A stretch of DNA of 64,000 nucleotides from Lamellibrachia satsuma (GCA_033239005.1 BSQZ01000004.1:13578007-13642006); one strand, 5' to 3'; shown: positions 39,551-51,824, counted from the first letter of the stretch. The notes: generated by a model not told the origin, from the sequence alone. Translations and numbers: made by a program.

Positions 39551-39623
39551 CTGTCAATAATTGCGTGGATGTTGAGTTTGATGTCCTGTGTACATGAAGT
39601 AGCACCAACGCACTGAGGCGATC

Positions 39624-39671
39624 CTGGTGCGTGGTGCTCCTGGTGCATGGTGCTCCTGGTGCATGGTGCTC
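39624..39671. repeat. 16-bp tandem repeat inside the hAT relic
   Basis: CTGGTGC(G/A)TGGTGCTC occurs three times in direct tandem. On the minus strand it inserts His/Gln/Pro-rich residues between TRSTM and RLSAL of the dimerisation region. Confidence 0.9.
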
Positions 39672-40019
39672 CGTGTTACGGTCTTCACCAGTTTGAGTAC
39701 AGAGTTAGCACGCTCCACCCCAGGTCTTGTGACCGCTATTAGCATCAGCAGGTGCTACATAATTATTATTATTTACAAGACGAATCCCATATTTTCTTCC
39801 ACAATCTGACTTCAGCTGACATGGACGCGTGGGGTGAAAGGTCATGACAATAGCATTCTTGGAGGTCGGTTATGATAGCATGTCTGCTCGCCCACGTTAT
39901 TGGATAGGAACTTCAGACCAAGCATCGTTTTCCTTTTTATCGCACTGAATTTTGTGCAAATTCCTGGAGAAAGTGGTCTAAAAACTGTAGGAATACAAAG
40001 CGTCACCAATGTATTTCTG

Positions 40020-41285
40020 GGGCGTCTGCCTCCACGGTATGTGTCATGGTCTGCCTCCACGTTATGTGTCATGGTCTGCCTCCACGTTATGTGTCATGGT
40101 CTGCCTCCACGTTATGTGTCACGGTCTGCCTCCACCTTATGTGTCATGGTCTGCCTCCACGTTATGTGTCATGGTCTGCCTCCACGTTATGTGCCTTGGT
40201 CTGCCTCCACGTTATGTGTCATGGTCTGCCTCCACGTTATGTGTCATGGTCTGCCTCCACGTTATGTGTCATGGTCTGCCTCCACGTTATGTGTCATGGT
40301 CTACCTCCACGTTATGTGTCATGGTCTGCCTCCACGTTATGGGTCATGGTCTGCCTCCACGTTATGTGTCACGGTCTGCCTCCACCTTATGTGTCATGGT
40401 CTGCCTCCACGTTATGTGTCATGGTCTGCCTCCACGTTATGTGCCTTGGTCTGCCTCCACGTTATGTGTCATGGTCTGCCTCCACGTTATGTGTCATGGT
40501 CTGCCTCCACGTTATGTGTCATGGTCTGCCTCCACGTTATGTGTCATGGTCTACCTCCACGTTATGTGTCATGGTCTGCCTCCACGTTATGGGTCATGGT
40601 CTGCCTCCACGTTATGTGTCATGGTATGCCTCCACGTTATGTGTCATGGTCTGCCTCCCGTTATGTGTCATGGTCTGCCTCCACGTTATGTGTCATGGTC
40701 TGCCTCCACGTTATGTGTCAAGGTCTGCCTCCACGTTATGTGTCATGGTCTGCCTCCACGTGATGTGTAATGGTCTGCCTCCACGTTACGTGTCATGGTC
40801 TGCCTCCACGTTACGTGTAATTGTCTGCCTCCACGTTACGTGTCATGGTCTGTCTCCACGTTACGTGTCATGGTCTGCCTCCACGTTACGTGTCATGATC
40901 TGCCTCCACGTTACGTGTCATGGTCTGCCTCCACGTTATGTGTCATGGCCTGCCTCCACGTTATGTGTCATGGTCTGCTTCCACGTTATGTGTCATGGTC
41001 TGCCTCCACGTAACGTGTCATGGTCTGCCTCCACGTTATGTGTCATGGTCTGCCTCCACGTTATATGTCATGGTCTGCCTCCACGTTATGTGTCATGGTC
41101 TGCCTCCACGTTACGTGTCATGGTCTGCCTCCACGTTATGTGTCATGGTCTGCCTCCACGTTATGTGTCATGGTCTGCCTCCACGTTATGTGTCATGGTC
41201 TGCCTCCACGTAATGTGTCATGGTCTGCCTCCACGTTATGTGTCATGGTCTGCCTCTACGTTATGTGTCATGGTCTGCCTTCCAC
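40020..41285. repeat. 25-bp minisatellite, about 50 copies, inside the hAT relic
   Basis: The unit CTGCCTCCACGTTATGTGTC plus ATGGT repeats about 50 times. Variants include TTACGTG (mostly 40,780-41,130), CACCTTATG, CTACCTCC and GCCTTGG. A longer-period pattern is visible: the order of variants from about 40,120 to 40,340 recurs about 250 bp later. All frames are open because 25 is not a multiple of 3. On the minus strand the unit encodes TMTHNVEAD, the same residues that end the adjoining transposase block (SGRQTMTHNVEAD). Confidence 0.95.
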
Positions 41286-41435
41286 TGTGCCCTTGTATCG
41301 AGATCGCTGTCACTGTTCCAGCAATGTTGACAATCTCTGCAGTCGTCTTGTAGATCACACTATACTCCGCATCTGCAATTTGTCTGATGCCGATAAAAAT
41401 GTCCTTTAGCAGAGTGACTCCTTCGTATGCCCGAA

Positions 41436-41769
41436 GAACATCCTGCGTAGAACCCTGGAGCAGCTTACTGAGGTCTACGGTGGAGAACATCCTGCGTAGA
41501 ACCCTGGAGCAGCTTACTGAGGTCTACGGTGGAGAACATCCTGCGTAGAACCCTGGAGTAGCTTACTGAGGTCTACGGTGGAGAACATCCTGCGTAGAAC
41601 CCTGGAGCAGCTTACTGAGGTCTACGGTGGAGTACATCCTGCGTAGAACCCTGGAGCAGCTTACTGAGGTCTACGGTGGAGAACATCCTGCGTAGAACCC
41701 TGGAGCAGCTTACTGAGGTCTACGTTGGAGAACATCCTGCGTAGAACCCTGGAGTAGCTTGCTGAGGTC
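41436..41769. repeat. 49-bp tandem array, about 6.8 copies, inside the hAT relic
   Basis: Units begin GAACATCCTGCGTAGAACCC at 41,436, 41,485, 41,534, 41,583, 41,632, 41,681 and 41,730 (last one partial). On the minus strand each unit encodes part of DLSKLLQGSTQDVL. Since 49 is not a multiple of 3, the expansion itself breaks the transposase frame. Confidence 0.95.
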
Positions 41770-43607
41770 TGCCGTGTACTCAAACATACACCGATTCACT
41801 TGTAATGCAACTATGGATGCAGAGCTTGAGATCCCGCAAAGTAGACCAAAAGCATCCGTCATTGTTTCTGAACTCCATTTGTTGTCCTCATTGTTCGAAG
41901 TTACAGTCAGATAATCAAGGATGGCTTCATACATTTCACCACAAAACTCCTCCAGTGTAGTGTGTCGTTCCACCCGCCTTGTTTCACACAGTAACTTCAC
42001 CTTTCACCCACTTCCTTCTAACCTTCACACTTCCTTCAGATTTTAATCTCTTCTGTAGTCTTGGGCGAGTATTTGATGTGTATAGCCAAGGTCTGCAGGG
42101 CAGACATAATGTTTTCAACTTCAGCACTTTTGCCTGCCTTGGATAGTGCCAAATTCAGGCTGTTTGGTAATAATGTGCTCTAAGCGTAATTAAAGCTAAT
42201 TATCAAATAAGAGTAAAACCCCAAAACATTTTTCAACCAAAGCGGGGGGCATGCGCCCCCACGCCCCTCTCTGGATCCGCGAACGCTAATTGATTGTGGT
42301 AGGCATCAGCGACAGTAGCCGACATTTTTAATCGCTAGGATCAACACCGATACTGAACACCCAGCAGATTATCGCCGTACTAAGACTGCCTGCTCTTATG
42401 ACAGCGGCGCTGCACTGTGGCAGCCACGGTAAAATTACACTGTGAACGCTTGCTTAACACAGGTGATATCAATTAAATCATATAACAACATTTTGATCTC
42501 TACAAAGGTAAGTGATTTGCTGACATTTCAATTAGGCACTCGGAATGATGGATTAAAATTGTTATGTTTGGTGATTATTAGTGTCAATCAATTTGCTGCA
42601 TAACCTTCAATAAATCAGTGTCATACAAAGTGTCGCTGTTGTGACAATTACTTATTGATACCAACGGTTTTGAATATGTTAAGGCGCAGCGCAACGTTGA
42701 GATGCAACGACTGTATGCAATATCGTATTCTTGCTTGACCGTACTTTGCATGAATACGTGATCCTAAATACAATATTACCGGTACAAAAAAGTTTCGTAA
42801 AAATTTCCAGATAGATTAGCATTCCAAACAAAAATGTATTAGACTGGGTGACCATTGACAGTAAATAACTTGTTTGACCTAAGTTCATTTCGTGGCTTAG
42901 AACACCGTTTTATAAACCATGCTAATTTTAATTTTATAGTGAATTCAACATGCGTTCATAGTCTAAGGTACAAGCCTTATAAATAATGTCCTATATAACA
43001 TAAACGTATGCCTTAGTTAATAGATAAAAGTGAGATAACACAATTTTAGTTTAATTTAAAGTCTTTGGGTTCAGATTATGGATAAATACAAAGACCACAT
43101 GTGTTACTTTCATTCTGCTAGTTGCCAGAACAACACGATGATAGACCGTGTATAAAAAAATTGCCATCGTTTTAAACGAAAATACATTTGCGAGGACTTA
43201 TTACTTTATTAATAGTCTTTATGCCAATGATTACCCCAAGTAGTCGCTATGCCAATGTTTGCCCCTAGGTAGTCAACATAATAATGTTTACCACTTAGGC
43301 AGTCATCGTGTCAATGTTTACTCCCATGTAGTTATTATATTAACTGCACACAAGACCGAGTACATCGCCGTGTTTGTTTGCTTCCCAGCTTTACGAGCAC
43401 CGACCTAAACTGGCACTTAAGAGTAAATAGGTTTAGCACTAAAGAAAAACATCTACAACTCTTAATGGCCACGATCGATTTGCCACATACGACGGCCATA
43501 TCGATGATTTTGTCCTTTGTAAATCCGCCGCTTTAGTAGTCATTTGTAAAAATAACGCTGGGTCATGTTGACATTTAACATACTATATCAGAGCTTCGTC
43601 GTGTATT

Positions 43608-43840
43608 TGAAGCAGTCTTCTTGACAATAGATGACGTGACAGGGCTAATGATTTCTCTGGTTGTCTTTAAGTCGTCGTGGTTGTCGCTGGCGTCTTTTGT
43701 TGTGCTGCAGACTTTACGAACTTTCCATCATATATCAGTATTTGAAGCAAAGCCTTCTTGACAATAGATGACCTGACGTGGCTAATGATTTCCCTGGTTG
43801 TCTTTGAGTCGCCGCGGCTGTCGCTGAGTTCTTTTGCTGT
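43608..43840. repeat. ~105-bp direct duplication
   Basis: TATTTGAAGCAG...CTTCTTGACAATAGATGAC, GGCTAATGATTT and GGTTGTCTTT.AGTCG occur at 43,608 and again at 43,737, with about 85% identity by eye. Confidence 0.8.
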
Positions 43841-44126
43841 GATTCATAAATAAGTTTGTCGTCAATCAGCTTTATGCCACATATGTAACCAGAGCAATTC
43901 GAAATAGAAAAAAGGCCGGTAAGATCGAAGGCTCCACGGCATACTTTGAGTTCATGCACATCGATAAAACTTCACCTGGGTTAGTCGCACCAGACATATG
44001 TGAATGGTCACTGTCCGTGTTGGACACGCACTTGAACTCGGCATATCGTTTTGACAAATTTTAACGTTCATCACTTGGGTACAGATATTTTGTAAACATG
44101 GCACAGTCCAATGTCCTGTGCAGCAT

Positions 44127-44192
44127 GCTGTACTGAAGGCATGCTGTACTGAAGGCATGGTGTACTGAAGGCATGGTGTACTGAAGACATGG
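44127..44192. repeat. 16-bp tandem repeat, four copies
   Basis: GCATG(C/G)TGTACTGAAG is repeated four times, and a GACATGGTGTATACTGAG variant follows. Confidence 0.9.
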
Positions 44193-45546
44193 TGTATACT
44201 GAGAACAACATTGAACAAAATTGACATCCAAAGCAAACACTCTTGACGACAAGTGGATAAGTGGACAAGGAAGCTTCTGGCTTATCAAGAGCCAAACGAT
44301 TATTCATTTATGTTTAACCAGTGTTTTATTATGATGTTTTCACACTGCCGGCATTTACACAATAAGTAGATTATTGCTTTATTAATTTATCGTCCTCTTT
44401 GAGAATGAATACTTCATGATGTCCAATCAACACTGTTCCATTAACGCAATTTCGTGTTTTCGGTGTCCTATTTTCCTTACAGACGAAACAATGCTATCAA
44501 TGTTTTCATAACCATTCAGTATAATAAAAACGTATATTCCTCTTAACATCCTCGTGTCTAATGTTGTTAAGCTAAATTCTTTTAGGCTTTTCTCATAACT
44601 AATCTCTCAGTTCTGGAATCAGCTTACTTGTCCTTTCTATGGTAGGTTACCGTAAATACTACCCGGAGGCATCTGCCTTTCAATTCCTGTTTAACGTGAT
44701 ACAAGTGTAACCTGTTATATTATGCGAAGGGCTTCGTTAAAGCGACACCAAAATCATGGTTTGGGACTATGCACCTAAGACATAATAAAAACTAGCCACG
44801 TGTAATTAAAATCAAGAATATCAGGCCAGTGGTTTACTCAGAATGTGTCCTAACAGTGGGAAATTCCGGTCATTTCTCCGAATGACCGAGGGCTGACACG
44901 TTACCCAGCGCGATCGATATGCGCATGCATGAAATGGGTATAATCTAGACTAGAAGTGACGTACTAGGGGAGGCCGGCATACACAGAACCAAAGGCATCC
45001 CTGTTAGCTAAATGTAGCTTTGCAATACGCAGTCGTACTCACTGGTGTACGTGCGCAGCGTCACGTACCCCTTCCTCGTGCTTATGCGACTGCTAAATCT
45101 ATAAGCACTATTTGTCTGTCGAAGTAACACGATCATAAAGCAGTCAAGGTCAGATATGGTTATTATTAACTAGAACACTTTTACCGTTAGATCGTTAATA
45201 AATTATCGCTCGGCCATCAAAGATAAGTGTTTGCAAACAAATTGGCGTGTCAAACGTAATTGTGCTAATTGGCGATAAATCAGTTGTCCCATAACCTTTG
45301 ACGTTATTAATTGCGCGCTCGTGAGTTGTAAACAATATCAACAGTGTGTTTATATGTTTCTGTCCTAGCGTTATAACCAGTGTTATTGAATTACTCAAAG
45401 CGGATAATAGCTTTGCCGTCAGTTTCCCGTAATAACATTGTTCACTGAGCAAACACTGCTGTGTGCTATCCTACCACGTACAAATGGAGCAATTAAAATA
45501 TTGCTATTGATAACCACTGAATACAATCCTGGGTGGTAAACTCATG

Positions 45547-45620
45547 CACACACACGCACACGCACACGCAAACGCACACGCACACGGACGTGCACACACG
45601 TACGCACGCACACGCGCACA
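45547..45620. repeat. (CACACG)n-type simple repeat
   Basis: Alternating CACACG, CACGCA and CGCACA runs, imperfect. Confidence 0.9.
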
Positions 45621-46511
45621 TAATGTTTTATATGGTTTATAGACATTTAGGTATGTAAATGTGTAAATGTCAAACCATTCCGTAATGATTCTAACATCTA
45701 CACATAGTTTCCACGGGTTTTAATTTATACAAACTACTTGTGCAATAGGCAGTATGAAGTGACTGTTGCCACTACGTCATAACCGCTGCAGTGAACCCGT
45801 CGCCCTGTATTTCTTGCACGCTCCAGTGATCTCTAGTTGAGGCGCGCCCAGGCAGAAACTGCGGTGGTCGCGGGCGACACCTACAGCTTGATTTGGACAC
45901 TTGTGTTGCAATGACGACATTAATATCACAGTTCTTCATTAATTGACACCTTGAATACATAATCAACAGTAATTAACAACCACAAGCTATTAACGTTGAA
46001 AGTCCAGCACCGTCCAGTCCCGTCTGTCAAATAATACTCGAAACAACGCATACATAATTAATTAACACTAACTGCGATGTTCATTACTAGGGCTGCACAT
46101 TCTGCAATAAGCGCAAATTGCGTGGTTTAATTACATTCTTAATTAAATGTTGATTAGCATGGGCGTACGAAAGCTAGATAATTGAGCCGTGATTTGGCGA
46201 CTAATTGACTGCGACAAGTCTTAAAGGAAGTGGAGACGTCACCGGAATAATATTGTAGTCTGACAACATACTGCTAATTAGTATTACATTTTAACCTGCT
46301 ATCACGATTTTCATTACATTATGTGAAACAAAACATCTCTCCCTCTCCCTCTACCCCCTCTCTTCTCCTAATAAACTAGCTTGCACCTAGTCAATCAGTT
46401 CCCCAATCAACTTCATTAGCTTCATGTTGCTGGACTCCGTCATGCAAATTAACTCAGAGCAAACAGCGATTATAGCTCCCCGTCAGTTACACCCAGTACC
46501 TACATAATGAC

Positions 46512-48100
46512 ACTGGGACCAAAATGACATCGTGCTACGTTCCAAATTGCATTGGGATACTTCCATTGTGCACCAAACATAGCATGAAATCCAGAAAGAA
46601 TAATATGAAACCCATAAATGATACTACGGAACCCACCAAGCGTAACTTGGAACATACCATAACGCGAAACATGCCATAATATGAACCGAACGAAGCACAG
46701 TTATCTTGGCCTTTCGTGATCTCGTCCTTGGTGAAATAAAAGTTTATGCCACTGAAATAATTAGTTGTATTATATGTATTTATTGTCAACTACTTCGATT
46801 GTATATGATTGTTGTATAATTAACTCAATATGTTCCATTTTCTGCATAGGTTATAAATTCTGTTTCAACATCAGCGATATCTAAACATGGTTTCTCTTTG
46901 ATTACGATAGCTTGCCATTACGACTACACGAAGACATAGCATAAAGACAGACTTCTCGGCCTCGTGTTTCGATACAGATATATAAGAGTATTTATGCCAC
47001 TTCCACGCAATGTCGCTGTACACAATACGAATTATACGTCGATAAATTCTGCATGACCGCGTTAAAACTGCTTCCTCACCTGATTTAGCCTATCGCAAAT
47101 CCGGTTCATTGGAGTATAAATATGTAGTGTGTGAATAGTTCATGTAACATCCGCAGTCGATTTAATAAAAAAAAATTTTTTAATCATCGAAAGAATTGAC
47201 TTCACTCGTTAGATCTGGCAAGGATCAAAATAGTGGATTTCCAAAATGGTAAACACTGTGTGGGTCAATGCTGATCAAGGGCGTGACTTCCATCCTCTCG
47301 CCCATCACATGACAAAGTTACGAAATTTCACCAAGGAAGAAAATTGTGTTTTATCAGCATTTCGATTTTCACTTTTCACTTTAACAGTTTGTCTGATGAT
47401 TTCACAGAAACTACATACAAAAGTTGCAAAACGAGATAGCATGTTGCAGTGGACATTAGATAGGTTTGGTTTTTCACAAAATTAATCTGAAATGAGACTA
47501 GCAGAAAAATCGAATTGATTAAGCACCTTTAAATACTGAGCCTTATTTTAATCTGAAGTTTTAGAACTAATGTTTTACGCTGAAAAAGTCGTTAGAAGCG
47601 ATTCTCGGGTGACGATCGATGTTGCTGTGTGATGATACGTCGGATATGTCTATCTTCTTCTATTTTGGTGTATTCGTTTGTTATTCTCTTTGAATTTTTA
47701 TATAAAACGCTGATCGTTTTATTTCCTCATGATATAGGTTAGAGCGAGGGAGACGTTTGTATATTTCCTCTTCGATACGGCATCGCAATGGAAGCCATGT
47801 TAATTTAGACACCGCTAATGTGCCAAAAAGAAATTCTAACTTAGGCGGAAAATAGGTACACAACAAATACACATAGTCCGAGATGACGAAAAGCCGAGAC
47901 CACACTGATTCATTCGGTTCGTATTATGGCATGTTTCATATTATGTTTGGTGGGTTTCATATTATGTTTGGTGGGTTTCATATTATGTTTGGTGGGTTTC
48001 GTATTATCCTTTCTGAGTTTCACATTATGTGTGGTGCACAGTGGAAGTATCACAATGCAATTTGGAACGTAGCATGTAGCGTGGTGCAATGTTGGACCCA
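46512..48100. mobile_element. Inverted-repeat element, about 1.6 kb
   Basis: Left arm 46,512-46,735 and right arm about 47,875-48,100 are reverse complements over roughly 200 bp: GCTACGTTCCAAATTGCATT, ATACTTCCA(T/C)TGTGCACCA, GAAACCCA, and GCCATAATA(T/C)GAACCGAA followed by TTTTCGT.ATCTCG. The right arm has three extra tandem copies of a 21-bp unit (GGTGGGTTTCATATTATGTT plus T). The 1.1-kb interior has no transposase frame, so this is a non-autonomous, MITE-like element. Dispersed repeat A copy 2 lies inside it at 47,115-47,230. I could not identify target duplications. Confidence 0.7.
47115..47230 (+). repeat. Dispersed repeat family A, copy 2
   Basis: TAGTGTGTGAATAGTT, CCGCAGTCGATTTAATAAAA, ATCATCGAAAGAATT and GTTAGATCTGGCAAGG match the block order of copy 1 at 1866-1980. 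Confidence 0.55.
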
Positions 48101-48719
48101 ATATCATTCCATACAGTATCAAGCCTAGGTGCATGTTGTTGTTTGGAGTTTTTAAGGTTGGAATCAGGAATGGAAATAATGAAAAACCAGGGTTGTTAAT
48201 CGTATTTATTTTATTTAATTTAGCTTAGACTACTAGTGTTATCATTAGCAAAATACTCAGTTTTAGTAAGTGTACTTGAAGGCACCGATTACGGGTTTCC
48301 TACCCAAAAAACTGGTTGCTCTGTTTTAGAGAAATTAATGAGCGTTTTGTATCTGGGTGTTTGTGCGGAATGTGCTCAGTCGTCTCACAACGTTTCATTA
48401 GAGCATGTTCGGGAGTAAATCAAACCCACTGGCATCCTTTCATCGAGTCAGACAGGCACTGAGTATGCCAGATGATCCACCGAACATTGAAGACATTTCA
48501 TTTTGATGATATTACGAGCTGAAGTATGACAGGGACTCGCAACAATCGTCCAATCAAAATAGTAACACATAGTATTACATACAACTTCCCTAATTGTACG
48601 TATAATTTTTATATAAAACACAGCTGTGTAACAGCACCCAGCGTGAAGCTGTTGTAACGCTGCATAGATTTCCTCTGCTGTTGAGATTTTCCTCTGCTTA
48701 TATCATTTAAATATTCGAA

Positions 48720-49010
48720 GCTTTTGTATTAAATAATTTACCAGAGGGTGGTCCCTATGATAGCGATCTGTCTGGTCTTAATGGGGTCAGGTCCATAGCA
48801 GCTATCAGATAATAGTTAGTTATAATTTACTAAATACGCATTTATATTTTATTTTGATTTATACTTTACTTTGTAACTAAATAATTATACTATGTGGATA
48901 TTGTCTTATTCTATTTTTTATATATTGTTATATTATGTTAATGTATGTTGAGTTTGTATTGTATGTTTTGCTTGCTATGGATCTGAATAAATTATATCTG
49001 AATCTGACAT
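48720..49010 (+). mobile_element. LINE 3' end
   Basis: It begins with GGTCCCTATGATAGCGATCT and the hydrophobic AT-rich 3' UTR that follows, and ends GGATCTGAATAAATTATATC then TGAATCTGAC. The (ATCTGA)n-type tail is characteristic of several non-LTR retrotransposons of the Jockey/CR1 and RTE-X groups. No coding part is present. Confidence 0.6.
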
Positions 49011-49019
49011 CTCCCGATC

Positions 49020-50330
49020 ATATCAAAACGATATTTGTTGCAACTTAGTTGTGGGAAACCATTTTTAGGTAATATGTTTGTTCGAATCAGGCCATTTTAA
49101 TATCCAGTTTGGGCCTAGTGGCATATGAGGCTCCACTGTGCGCTCTGCAGCTCACCCAGTCTCTGGACACACGTTTGGCTTTGTTCCATGTCTTCCACCC
49201 CAATTCTTATTTTTCTTTTTAAAGTTTTTAGCCAGGGTGTCTTTGGGAAATGTCATGTAATATACCTGATCAACAATGACCCAATACATCACCTGCGCTC
49301 CCAGAAACCTTCCACGCCCCCCCCCCCAGCCCACCCCCAACCACATACCAGATTGTCGTCCCTCTAGTAAAAAAAATCGCCAACAGGGTGGTCTATATTG
49401 CCCACGTTGACAACCATTTGTATAATCCAACAATATAAATATGCCAGCATCAGGTATGCAAGGAAATCCAGTTAAACATAATCTCATATGTTAGCTTTAT
49501 ATATAGGTGACCTTTTGAACAATGTGTGTCAAACATACACGTGCGTAATGCGCTTGCTCTCATCAAATGTTTCCGAAATAGGTCAGATAACCGAGAATAA
49601 TAGTTGCCGCCACCACACTCGCACGTTATGTACCAACTGCTAGAATTGGGTCAACAAGAAACTACAATCGCGCTGACAAGCAAACACCACATCAAAGTGT
49701 CACTAATGTTTAAGAAGACCCGCTTTGTGACATGTGTTTGTCTTCTGGATATCCTGCTATTTTAAGTGCTGAAGCACAGTTGCATTAAATGACATCTTAA
49801 TCCATAAGCTGTGGATGAAACGAGACCACACGCACGCGTGTCTATACAGGTTTACACACATTCGCATACACGCAAACACTTTTAGAGCACAAGCCAGGGG
49901 TCATTTATTTGAAATGACCACGTGACTGGCTGATGTTTTTGAATACATCTACCTTTGGGCTGTTCAAGACGAATTCGGGACATAATCCTATATTCCAAAC
50001 TTCCACAGGACATAATAATCCCTCCAGAAAAAAATCCTACAAAGTGGTAAATCAACAAAATACCACTATGGAGTATTTATTTTTAATTCTCTTAGTGTGC
50101 ATTTTAGCTTTACAGACATTTGTGCAAGGTATTTATGATTGTTTGTGCCATGTTGCAGATAGTTCGTAAAGAAATTAATTCCATCTAGTACATGTTGTTT
50201 GTGCAAATGTACTATTTAGTCTTGATATGAAATCATAAGAGAAACTATTAAATTAATTCGGTTCGGTCGAACCGTAATTCGACGAATAAATGACAAAAGT
50301 ACCCATGTATACACCCACTTCTATATTATA
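49020..50330. other. Gene-free stretch
   Basis: I see no supported exon. It has a C-rich run (49,313-49,342) and scattered short AT-rich sequence. A 21-residue hydrophobic start at 50,070 (MEYLFLILLVCILALQTFVQ) followed by G|GTATTTATG could be a signal-peptide exon with a donor, but nothing downstream supports it. Confidence 0.35.
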
Positions 50331-50334
50331 CTAC

Positions 50335-50450
50335 AACTGCAACGCAATTTACCCGATCTATATTGGTCAAAGCGTAAATTCTTTCGATTACATCAAACCG
50401 ACTGACTCCGCATGTATTACTTAGAGTATTCATACAGTACATATTTGAAC
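50335..50450 (-). repeat. Dispersed repeat family A, copy 3
   Basis: The reverse complement contains AAGTAATACATGCGGAGTCA, ATCGAAAGAATT and ATAGATCGGGTAAATTGCG, matching copy 1 (1866-1980) in order. Confidence 0.6.
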
Positions 50451-50539
50451 ACAGAACCTGACACGTGATAGGTTAACCAAATTGCGAAGTCAGCTTTAAA
50501 TGCAGCCTCGTTTCCGCATACGATGACCCAGCATAATGT

Positions 50540-51130
50540 GTCATAGGCACTGTTATGGGTGTAATAACACATCGAATTATCGATGCAGCGCAATAGTCGA
50601 TGTGACGATTAAATACTATCGATGGTAAAGTTAACTATTGAAAAATATCGTCGATAGTAGACTGAACTATCAACTGTAACGATAGTTGGAAAACAATCAG
50701 CAGCACTACTTGTGTCACTGTAATAATATAAATAAACACGTTTGTCCAACTGTATTGGATAATTTAATTTATTTATCGACCTAACATCAACAATCGTCGA
50801 TTAGATCAGCGTCATTCACGGAGTCTGCATTTTTAATCAACTAACTCCAAGACTACGCGATACCGCCACCCATCAACTACCTCCAAGACTACGCGATACC
50901 GCCACCCATCAACTACCTCCAAGACTACGCGATACCGCCACCCATCAACTACCTCCAAGACTACGCGATACCGCCACCCATCAACTACGAGTTGGACTAT
51001 TTTCTTGGCCATTCGCTATTCCGTGACATTATTGCAATACTACCGCGATAGTTATGAAACTATCGTAATAGTATTACAATCGTTTTACTGCTATCGCGAT
51101 ACTACCGCAATAGTAAAACTATTCCAGATA
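50540..51130 (+). mobile_element. ATCGAT-rich interspersed repeat family B, copy 1
   Basis: It shares a long collinear segment with 59,155-60,310: ATCGATGCA(G/T)CGCAATAGTC, CGTCGATAGTA, AGCAGCACTACTTGTGTCAC, ACATCAACAA(T/C)C, GCGTCATTCACGGA and GGC(C/T)ATTCGCT(A/G)TTCCGTGA, ending in CAATA.TATTACAAT. The ATCGATGCATCGCAATAG ends resemble those of non-autonomous hAT-type elements found in many animals; the superfamily is inference. A 36-bp array is inserted between TTAATCAACTA and the TTCGCT block. Confidence 0.75.
50838..50988. repeat. 36-bp tandem array, four copies, within repeat B copy 1
   Basis: CAACTACCTCCAAGACTACG plus CGATACCGCCACCCAT occurs four times, then a final CAACTAC. The corresponding place in copy 2 has the single sequence TCAACTACTTCCGAGGTTAT. 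Confidence 0.95.
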
Positions 51131-51266
51131 GTCGCCCCTGTTGCCTATGCAATAAATGCTCAGAACAGAACAAGATATCTGCAAAGAAAGACGGCTCATT
51201 GTTCGAAGTTATTAATTAATACTACACCAAAAAAAATCTGTATAATAGTATAGGTAAAATACAAGC

Positions 51267-51500
51267 GCGTGAATACTTTGCTTTGATGTTGAATCAGGTA
51301 ACACGCATAACTGTCGAAATATCAAATTCGTCCGCCATCAATAGAGATCCTTCTTTGAATTATGGGTCAAGATAATACAACGTTTACATATGAGTGCAAA
51401 TTCAATCACGCACTTTGCTTTGATGTTGAATCAGTTAACGGATATAGGGTCGATATATCGAATTCATCTGCCATCAATAGAGTTCCTTTTGTGTAGGCAT
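51267..51500. repeat. ~139-bp direct repeat
   Basis: ACTTTGCTTTGATGTTGAAT then CAG(G/T)TAAC, and a following CGAAATATC/CGATATATC...GCCATCAATAGAG.TCCTT, occur at about 51,276 and 51,414. Confidence 0.85.
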
Positions 51501-51824
51501 TCATCAAGCAAACTGTACTGCAACAATGAGGTTAACGATTTCCGTTATTGAGAGATCCTTCCGCAATTATTTTTCGTAACGTTTTAGAATAATTCCGCGA
51601 AAAATCAAATATATCTATAGCATCCACTGCGACATGCTCCTTTTGGCAAAATTGTTTTTTGTTTTTGTTTTGGTGGAATCATTAGACATCGGTGTGACTC
51701 TATTTGCTGTAGGCTATTCACACTTTCGTAAGTAACCAGACCTCACGATCAAACTCAATTCGTTCAACGATTTTAACAAAAGTACGCACTCTGATTAAAC
51801 AGAATGCTCACATTAAGCTACACA

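Larger units (their letters stand above)
39580..42190 (-). pseudogene. hAT-superfamily transposase relic (DUF4371/ZMYM1-like)
   Basis: Reading the minus strand from 42.19 kb: LNLALSKAGKSAEVENIMSA (the conserved His-Leu-Asn-Leu region of the catalytic core), then LLCETRRVERHTTLEEFCGE, MYEAILDYL and FGLLCGI, then DLSKLLQGSTQDVL and RAYEGVTLLKDI, then SGRQTMTHNVEAD, then (other frame) RFVFLQFLDHFLQEFAQ and KRKTMLGLKF, and finally VERANSVLKLVKTVTRSTM and RLSALVLLHVHR, the hAT dimerisation region (usual form ERSFSALKRLKT..RSTM). The order and motifs match this family from end to end. The frame is broken repeatedly and interrupted by three tandem arrays, so it is dead. A GC-rich end at 42,240-42,283 (GGGGGGCATGCGCCCCCACG, then TGGATCCGCG) resembles a hAT-type terminus and may mark the 5' end. 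Confidence 0.85.
42290..46510. other. Gene-free stretch with local repeats
   Basis: I see no supported gene. It contains four degenerate ~35-bp units with TGCCAATGTTTACCCC-like cores (43,219-43,335), a ~105-bp direct duplication (43,608-43,710 and 43,737-43,840), a 16-bp tandem repeat (44,127-44,192) and a (CACACG)n patch (45,547-45,620). Confidence 0.45.

Noticed and set aside
39900..41409. Long repetitive frames (up to 435 codons) as a repeat protein
   Set aside because: They are frames through the 25-bp minisatellite on the strand opposite to the transposase from which it derives.
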